NCBI GenBank assembly: GCA_034509755.1 | Contig: CM067559.1 | Span: 31,362,032-31,426,031 of the forward strand | Source: Anisodus tanguticus | Lineage: Eukaryota; Streptophyta; Magnoliopsida; Solanales; Solanaceae | Direction of reading: 5' to 3' | Length of the DNA stretch: 64,000 nt | Part shown: positions 56,521-64,000 of the stretch, piece by piece | How the letters are laid out: each line of letters starts with the position of its first letter | How positions within the stretch are numbered: the stretch's first letter is position 1 | The notes under the pieces: model-generated | What the model saw: the letters and a program-made list of their open reading frames with translations, nothing else | Told to the model about the DNA's origin: nothing | Databases searched by the model: none | Position numbers and translations under genes: made by a program

Positions 56521-57847
56521 ACTACATTGATCCCATCAAGGTGAGCTTATCGGATCAGCCGGCCTATTGTTTCAATACAGATGGAGAGTTGGATGGAAAG
56601 CCTTGGTACCACGACATTAAGAGATATCTCAAGATAGGTGAATATCCAGAAGGCATAACCAGTATACAAAAGAGGACACTTAGGAGGTTAGCAAACCATT
56701 TCTTCCTAAACGGAGAAATCCTTTATCGGAGGACTCCAGATCTCGGTTTGTTAAGATGTGTTGATGCCCGAGAGGCAAGTAGTTTAGTTGAAGAGATACA
56801 CGGAGGCACGTGCGGGCCTCATATGAATGGCTTCACTTTGGCAAAGAAGATTCTAAGAGCAGGATACTTTTGGATGACCATGGAAACAGATTGCATCCAC
56901 TTTGTGCAAAAATGTCATCAATGTCAGATTCATGGCGATTTAATCAGGGTACCTCCTAACGAACTCAATATGACGAGCTCTCCTTGGCCATTCGCAGCTT
57001 GGGGCATGGATGTCATTGGCCCTATTGCACCTGCCGCATCAAATGGACACCGATTCATTCTAGTGGCAATTGACTATTTCACAAAGTGGGTAGAAGCATC
57101 GTCCCACAAGTCAGTGACAAAGAAAGTGGTAGTTGATTTTGTCCGCAATAACATCATTTGTCGATTTGGAATCCCGGAGTCGATTATAACAGACAATGGA
57201 GCTAATCTCAACAGTAATCGATGAATGAGATATGCGAAAAGTTTAAGATCACTCACCGCAATTCCACTCCATACCGACCTCAGATGAACGGAGCAGTCGA
57301 AGCAGCCAACAAAAACATCAAAAGAATACTACGAAAGATGATTGATAATTACAAGCACTGGCATGAGCATTTGTCCTTTGCACTTTTGGGATATCGCACT
57401 ACAATCAGGACTTCTACTAGGGCAACGCCGTATCTATTGGTCTATGGAACAGAAGCTGTGTTACCAGCAGAAGTGGAAATACCATCTTTGAGAGTTATCC
57501 AAGAAGCCGATCTGACCGAAGCGAAATGGATACAGAATCGGTACGAACAATTGATGCTGATTGATGAAAAACGATTGAACGCAGTCTGTCACGGACAACT
57601 TTATCAAAACAGAATGGCCAAAGCTTTCAACAGGAAAGTGAAACCAAGGACTTTCGAACCAGGGCAATTGGTGCTAAAACGCATATTCCCACACCAAAAT
57701 GAAGCTAAAGGAAAATTCGCACCTAACTGGCAAGGGCCTTATATGGTTCACCGGGTGTTGACTGGAGGAGCATTAATTCTAGCTGAAATGGACGGTGAAG
57801 TATGGCCAAAAGCTATCAACGTGGATGCAGTGAAAAGATACTACATT
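56521..57847 (+). pseudogene. Ogre integrase, one frameshift
   Basis: Zinc part: EEIHGGTCGPHMNGFTLAKK and FVQKCHQCQIHG (H...H, CxxC). Core: D in WGMDVIGPIAPAA, D in SIITDNGANLN (about 57190), E in MNGAVEAANKNIKRIL (about 57290). The frame breaks at 57224 just after the second Asp and resumes at 57221-57850 (MNEICEKFKITHRNSTPY), ending VWPKAINVDAVKRYYI with a stop. GYRTTIRTSTRATPYLLVYG and the GPYMVHRVL tail are intact. No chromodomain is visible, as expected for Tat elements. Confidence 0.9.
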
Positions 57848-57979
57848 TAGGATTTTTCTATGTAATGCATTTCTTATGTTGTAAAAGTTGCGCTCCCTGG
57901 CGGGATACGCAAAGAACCCATGTCGGGTTCCGTTCCTTAGATTGCAGATTTCCCTAAAAACACATTTCTTTGTAACATG

Positions 57980-58160
57980 AACTACGTTATGACCTGATTC
58001 CCTCGGCGGGATACCTAGGCGGCCACATTGGCTTCGGTCCCATTTTTAGAAAATCCTTACAATCCCCTTTTGCTTGTAATGAACTACGTCACGACCTGAT
58101 TCCCTCATGGGGATACGTAGGCGGCCTAAATCGGCTTCGATCCCACCATTAGGAAATATT
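57980..58160 (+). repeat. Two-copy tandem repeat, about 102-bp period
   Basis: AACTACGTTATGACCTGATT at 57980 and AACTACGTCACGACCTGATT at 58082, each followed by a GGGATACnTAGGCGGCC and a TCGGCTTCG-type segment. I recognise this motif as common in 3' regions of plant Ogre-like elements. Confidence 0.85.
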
Positions 58161-58956
58161 TTCTCCTTTATCTCACAAATGACAAAATACACCCATCTGA
58201 TCACCCTGATAGGGCAGGCAAGCAATCTACACAAGACTCGGTTGTCCGTTCAAAAGATCGCCATTCTCACATATCAGAAACTGGGGCATTTTTTAAGGGA
58301 TCACTGCCAGAGGACGCCGATAAACTTGGAAAAGCATCGGCAAAATAAGTCAGCCAGAAGAATTTTGGATAAGACGTTTGTTTTGTTTCACCGCATGGCA
58401 CCGCTCGCTCGACGTACATTTATATATATGCATACCTTTTTATAAGCAAATTATTTTCAACAAACATTTTCATTAGAGTTCAACAGAACATACTTGTTAC
58501 AAACAAATTGTTTTCAACAAATGTTTTCATTAATGACTATCCACTACGGGGGACCAGAGAAGGGCTACAGGTCCGAATCAGCAGGACATACACTATCAAG
58601 GCCAAAGCTACAAAGTCAACGCGAATCAACTCCCCCTCCCCAAACTCATAAATTTATTTGAGTACAGGTTCTTCAGATGGAAAGCAGCAGGGAAGCTGCA
58701 ACATTTATGAGCAAATTCGCAAGGGATCTCCGCATCGCAGCTCACCACAAGGATCACTTTCTTGTTTGGAGACTATACAAAGACATCATGTTAAACTACA
58801 TGTTCCCAACCGTGTTGTGTCCACGCAAAGAATGGTATTTCGACTTACAGGATCGCACTCTCATCTACTCAACTTTTGCATCGCTTATGTCCACACATTA
58901 ACTATCATGGCATGGCAATAGGGTCACACTTTACATTACGTCAACACGACGACATA

Positions 58957-59742
58957 AATCAGGCGCCCACCTTCTAATGCGGGTATGTTTTAAATCAGGC
59001 GCCCACCTTCTAATGCGGGTATGTTTTAAATCAGGCGCCCACCTTCTAATGCGGGTATGTTTTAAATCAGGTGCCCACCTTCTAATGCGGGTATGTTTTA
59101 AATCAGGCGCCCACCTTCTAATGCGGGTATGTTTTAAATCAGGCGCCCACCTCCTAATGCGGGTATGTTTTAAATCAGGCCCCCACCTCCTAATGCGGGT
59201 ATGTTTTAAATCAGGCGTCCACCTCCTAATGCGGGTATGTTTTAAATCAGGCGCCCACCTCCTAATGCGGGTATGTTTTAAATCAGGCGCCCACCTCCTA
59301 ATGCGGGTATGTTTTAAATCAGGCGCCCACCTTCTAATGCGGGTATGTTTTAAATCAGGCGCCCACCTTCTAATGCGGGTATGTTTTAAATCAGGCGCCC
59401 ACCTTCTAATGCGGGTATGTTTTAAATCAGGCGCCCACCTCCTAATGCGGGTATTTTAAATCTCAGTCAGGCGCCCACCTCCTAATGCGGGTATTTAAAT
59501 TTCAGTCAGGCGCCCACCTCCAAATGCGGGTATTTAAATTTCAGTCAGGCGCCCACCTCCTAATGCGGGTATGTTTTAAATCAGGCGCCCACCTTCTAAT
59601 GCGGGTATGTTTAAATCAGGCGCCCACCTCCTAATGCGGGTATGTTTTAAATCAGGCGCCCACCTTCTAATGCGGGTATGTTTTAAATCAGGCGCCCACC
59701 TTCTAATGCGGGTACTTTATTTTAAAGTATAAACAGGCGCCC
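58957..59742 (+). repeat. 36-bp satellite array, about 21 units
   Basis: Unit AATGCGGGTATGTTTTAAAT + CAGGCGCCCACCTTCT, 36 bp. I count 21 full copies and one decayed copy. Units differ mainly as CTTCT/CTCCT and in a few 37-41-bp variants with TTTCAGTCAGG around 59455-59545. Because 36 is a multiple of three, a frame of 161 codons (58977-59459) stays open and repeats MRVCFKSGAHLL; this is a by-product, not a supported protein. Confidence 0.97.
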
Positions 59743-60178
59743 GCCAACGGCATCATCTGCACGTCATTAAGCAACGACATCATTTCAACTTACAAAGTCA
59801 TATTCTCACATACATATCTTATGCAACTGTTATACACTAACTTTTATCTTAGCTCTGGTCCATAGGAATTTGAATCGGCGGGGGGCTTTCAGCACAACGT
59901 GGAACCATATCTTACGGCGAACCAAGGCAATTTGGTCAACGACCTACTTCGAACGTCGATCCGCTCTTTCCCAATAGTTTTGTTACATCTGCGACCAGTG
60001 TCATCATAACTCGACACTGGGGCATTGTTTCTTGAATGTGCACCATCTTTTTGCAACTTCTCTACCCCTCGGGATTCTATTTCTTACCATGCAGTCCCGA
60101 TGATCAGGACAAAATTGGCTACTCGGTCAACTTCTTTGGCCGAAAACTCTTTCATCGTCTCCGTCCAAAGAGGGGCAT

Positions 60179-63100
60179 CGTTGACACCCAATTTTGTCCC
60201 GTCTTTCCCAATTTATTTGCGAGTTTTAAATATTTTTAGCACCTCAAAACAATTTTAAATCTATATACATACATGCGTATATATATATGTGTACATATCT
60301 CATTATTATTATTATTCACATTTTTTTTATATCATTTGCATTTTATAATAATCATAAGTTATCCGAAAATTCTATGTTATTTTTTTTATTCTCGCAAAAT
60401 TGCATCGCATTTCCTTTTATTAAGCATTAAACATTTCGCAAATATTATATTTTATTATTATCACGTCGTTATGTTATTTTAAATAATTCACATCTTTTAC
60501 AAAACAAAAATAATATTTTTAATATTAAACCCCTTTCATATATTTAATCCATAATCCATTCATTTTCCAACCCAAAACAATTTCTACCCAAACTAAAACT
60601 CATTTCACCAAAGCCCAACCCATCACCCATTCAATTCTACTTAACCCAAAACAATTCAACTCCCTATTTCTTAACCAAACCGGACCAGCCCAATACCCCA
60701 AACCCATTCCCTTTTATCCCCTTAACCCAAAACCACAAAACAATTTCCAAACCCAAAACAATTTCTACCCAAACCAAAACAAAACAGCCCAACCGGTCGA
60801 CCCACCAGGCCCAACCGGCCGACCCACAAGCCCAACCCCCAAATTAAAACAACCCAAGCCCAATCCCCAAATTATTTCCCCCCAATTCCCAAAGCCCAAC
60901 CGGACCGGCCCAACGCCCTTTCTTATTCTCCAATTAAATTCCCACCAGCCCAAAACCCACTAACCCATTCGGCTCTCTCATTTTAACCCAACCAAAATCA
61001 CAACCCAATTCCCACAACCCAAAAACCGCGAGCCCAACTCCGCAGCCCACTCGACCAACCCGTCGCCCCAGCCCAACCCGACCGACCCGACCCATAACTC
61101 ATCTTCCCCCTCTTTTAATTCCCCAAACCAAACAAAAAGGAAAAACCACAAAAAACCTAAACCCTACCCGCTCGCCGCACACCCCATACCCCCATGCCCG
61201 ACCGGTCACCTCGCCCACTGCCACCACCCACTCCCTGCAACCAACCCTGACACCACCACACCACTCCCATCACTTCACCATACCCATACCCCTAAAATTC
61301 GCTTCCAAAATTCAGAATTTTTTGCCTTTAATTCAAATTTCAAACTCGTTCTTGGGGGGAAATCCACCTATAAATACCCCATGCTGTTCTTCATTTTGGG
61401 GGGGGATTTTCGAGGAGAGAAAACAGATTTTCAAAGGATTTTTCGGAAGACTATTCCATATATACATAAAATATTTGTTGTGTTCGTGATTTTAAAGCAT
61501 TTGCCTTCTTTGTTATTCAAGATACAAGTCCGAAATAGGTCCAAGATTCGAAAGAAAGGATGTGAGTTTCGTTCTTGAATTTGGGTTTTTAAATACTTCT
61601 ATTCGTTTTTTAAAACCGAGTCCGAAAATCGGTTTGCATTTTGTTGTTCTTCACTGATTTCGGGTCGGGTCGACCCGGGTCGACCCGGTTCGGGTAATAT
61701 TTTCAGAATTATTGCATTTCATATTCTTGTTATTGGTTATCTGAAAATGGTGTTAATATTTGATTCGGGTTTGGATCACTGATTCGGGTCGGGTCACTGA
61801 CCCGGGTCGGGTCGACCCGATTTGAATATTTCCAAACTTTCTTGCATTGTTGCTGTTGTTATTGGTTATCTGGAATTGATAGAATTATTCGATGTCGGGT
61901 TGAATCTCCAATTAGGGTCGGGTCACTGATCCGGGTCGGGTCGACCCCGGTTTGGATTTTTTTCAAATCTCTTGCATTTCATGTCTTGTCTATTGGTCAT
62001 CTGAAAAAAAAAATCTGTTTCGGGTTGGCATCTGATTCGGGTCGGGTCACTGACCCGGGTCGGGTTGACCCGTTTTGGCATATTTCCAGATTATGGCATT
62101 TTTTGGTTATCAAAAAATCTGAATTTTTGATTTCATTCGGGTCACCGTTCATAATCCGGGTCTGTTTATTTTTTTATAAATGCTTCTTAGTCCTGTTTTG
62201 GTTCCGAAACTTCAGAATTCGGGTCGGATAGTTTAATCGCTACTGTCTGTTTCTTTGGCATTGTTATTATGTTATTGATGGAATTAATACCGCATTCTCT
62301 TTGTTGTTTTATTGATTCAAACCAATATTGCGTCCATCTTCGGGAGACGCTTCTCGGTTTCATATTACCGTTTTCTCGTTTTAAACTAAACACCGCGTCT
62401 TTTCGAATTTGTCTCCCGTTTTTCGCTTTCGATTCTTGCTTCCTACTCACCGTTTGCTGCCTTGTTTTAAAATTTTGCTGATTTGAACACGATACTACAC
62501 CGGCCGATGAAAAATATCCGTCGATTTTGAGGCCTCCATAGTTGTAAAGACGGAAATGTAACCACGGGCAATGATGAGGCTTAAACCTTTATTTCATCCG
62601 AGATCAACATGTTTAGTCGGCGAGGTGAATTATATATTCACAGCCACAACGTGATTATAGTGATCTTTTCTATTTCACCCGAGAGACCAACACGTTTAGT
62701 AGGCGAGGCAATCAAAATTAACCATATTAGTCCTATGTTTGCACCACGACGTGATTGGAATGTTCTTTTCAAAATTTAAGTCGAGCCCTCCGTGATCAAA
62801 ACATTCACCGTTTTGAATACGGATATGAAGTTATTTGTATTTAACTCGTTTCTAACCGTTTGTTCTTGATGACTTGCGGGGATTAAAGTAAATAAAGGCA
62901 GATTATTCCTCGATGTTTATTTATTTATTTTATTTCTTTCTTTAATTCAGCTTTTATCCCGCTTTGTATTGTAATATTATTTATCGCACTTATGTAACTA
63001 TTGAAATGCTTAGAATAGGCAAACTTAGGATTAATTCATAGGGTAGTTTAAGATTTGAAACCCGTCGCTAGCTTATTTATTTGTAGGCTCGGTTAAATTC

Positions 63101-63710
63101 AAACTTAGAAATCCTTCGCTAGTTTATTTTAGGCTCGTCGCGCGTATTCAAGATTTTCAAAACAACTTTCGTCATCTTTTATTTGCTTTATTAAATCATA
63201 CCGAATAAGTTTATCTTTTGTCAATTTACAATTCATTGATTCCCAAATTTTACTTCTTTGGCATTATAAATAATTTGTTTTACTATCAATTGTCAAATAC
63301 ATATCTTTTCAACTCTACATGTATTTCTCTTTAAATACCATACAAATGCATATTTAAAAAATCTCTACATGTATCTTTCTTTTTAAAATGCATCATTTAC
63401 TAAATATTTGCAAACATCTTTAACTCTGTTATACTTGTAAAAACATATATTTTTCTAGTAATAATTAACCTGAGTTTGACCGGATAACCGCAAGTTAGCG
63501 GATCTTAAAGGATGCCTAACCCCTTCCCTTTAGGATAATAAAGAACCCTTATCTAGAATCTCGCTAGTTTCGCAGACCTTAAAATTGGAGTTACATTGCA
63601 GCATTTAGTTTAAATATTTAGGTGGCGCCTCCTCAATTCTTTACCCAGGAATCACCGAACACGTTGTGCTCCGCTTTTTGACCCGAGCCAGGTAAAAAAC
63701 GGGCGCGACA
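60179..63710 (+). repeat. Ogre 3' LTR, 3532 bp
   Basis: CGTTGACACCC...GGGCGCGACA (first T changed to C). Over the first 0.9 kb I see about 1% substitutions against the 5' LTR. It has an extra GTCGACCCGG word at about 61670, small indels, and lacks about 30 bp near 63622. Confidence 0.97.
61369..61376 (+). promoter_or_regulatory. TATA box in Ogre 3' LTR
   Basis: Same context (CCACCTATAAATACCCC) as 45932-45938. From this LTR it could drive transcription into the flanking hAT sequence. Confidence 0.65.
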
Positions 63711-64000
63711 ATCCATATCAAGAATTACCCATTAAAACTCATATCATGTATATTGGAAACAACCTGTAATTGCTTATGATGCAACTATGCATCCAAGGCA
63801 TACTAGATTTATGTTTTGTAGAAGAAAAAGAGACCAAAATAAATAAATAAATAAATCTTCTGCAATTAAGTATTACCAAAGATGGAGAGACGAGTGGAGA
63901 GAAATAGATTGTGAGAGAGTGGAGCCGTGCTACGAGTGTGAGTTCGTGAGTCGCGGATGCTACCGAAAAAGTGACGGGATTTAAGGTTTTTAAATCGTGA
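63711..64000 (-). mobile_element. hAT (ZMYM1-like) fragment, right part after Ogre
   Basis: Starts with the second ATCCA and is, by the duplication, the continuation of 44189-44743. It has an (AAAT)n run at 63837-63856 and no coding motif; the window ends before the other terminus. That it is still hAT rather than flanking DNA is inferred. Confidence 0.5.

Larger units (their letters stand above)
57851..60178 (+). other. Ogre 3' untranslated region
   Basis: 2.3 kb without a supported gene. It contains two 102-bp-spaced copies of an ACTACGTnACGACCTGATTC segment (57980-58155), a pair of TTTTCAACAAACATTTTCAT-like repeats (58450-58530) and the 36-bp satellite. It ends with the purine-rich CCAAAGAGGGGCATC before the 3' LTR, the likely polypurine tract. 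Frames at 58107-58445 and 58658-58921 have no domain. Confidence 0.8.
44744..63710 (+). mobile_element. Ogre/Tat Ty3/gypsy retrotransposon, 18,967 bp, TSD ATCCA
   Basis: Two LTRs of about 3.5 kb are flanked by an exact ATCCA duplication (44739-44743, 63711-63715). The order is LTR, primer-binding site, ORF1, gag-protease, intron-like gap, RT, RNase H, second RNase H, integrase, long 3' untranslated region, LTR. The extra ORF1, the intron and the second RNase H are diagnostic of the Ogre/Tat lineage. ORF1, the protease-RT link, RNase H and integrase have frameshifts or stops, so the copy is structurally complete but probably not autonomous. Confidence 0.97.

Noticed and set aside
58977..59459. 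160-residue repeat protein
   Set aside because: The frame stays open only because the satellite period is 36 bp; no start context, domain or neighbouring gene supports it.
58957..59742. CRISPR-like array
   Set aside because: Units are directly tandem without unique spacers, lie in a plant retrotransposon, and no cas genes exist.
44744..63710. Integrated plant pararetrovirus
   Set aside because: Paired LTRs, target duplication and integrase show an LTR retrotransposon; no movement or coat protein motif is seen.

Overview
The window is transposon-dominated nuclear DNA from a flowering plant, most likely a Solanaceae species. The evidence for the family is the LINE 3' tail at about 42960-43067, which I recognise as the tail shared with the tobacco TS SINE group, and the LTR edges of the type TGTCACGACCC...TTACA that are common in Solanaceae Ty3/gypsy elements. 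There are no bacterial-type operons, tRNAs or rRNAs. I could not support any intact host gene; nearly every base from 9 kb onward belongs to a nested transposable element. Calls rest on reading the sequence (motifs, LTR pairs, target-site duplications (TSDs)); no database search was run.

Layout. 0.3-1.8 kb: LTR-like sequence with a TATA box. 1.9-2.3 kb: L1-type LINE zf-RVT remnant. 2510-6028: a complete hAT DNA transposon with an 8-bp TSD and a broken BED-finger transposase on the minus strand. 6.0-9.0 kb: gene-free sequence holding a 327-bp TRIM element (8074-8400). 9043-12117: 3'-truncated Copia element A. 12339-17369: complete but mutated Copia element B with TSD AATAT.

17760-42585 is one large minus-strand Ty3/gypsy insertion (element X, Tekay/Del-like). 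Its right-hand LTR was later hit by three insertions: gypsy element Y (23371-37147, itself carrying a third LTR and a trapped Copia-C fragment), a 2.8-kb solo LTR Z (38292-41103), and a Stowaway-like MITE (41249-41487). The left LTR of X keeps the empty sites, so each insertion can be verified inside the window.

42.6-43.1 kb: 5'-truncated RTE-like LINE 3' end. 43.6-44.2 kb: minus-strand L1-type LINE remnant, broken by a ZMYM1-type hAT fragment (44189-44743, resuming at 63711). That fragment is split by an almost complete Ogre/Tat retrotransposon (44744-63710, TSD ATCCA) with 3.5-kb LTRs, an extra ORF1, gag-protease with a G-patch segment, an intron-like segment before RT whose removal keeps the frame, a second RNase H, integrase, and a 36-bp satellite array in its 3' untranslated region.

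How the parts work together: these are copy-and-paste and cut-and-paste elements, not a host pathway. Nearly all coding regions carry stops or frameshifts, so the elements are probably non-autonomous now. The Ogre element has the most similar LTRs by eye and is probably the youngest large insertion; X is older than everything nested in it.
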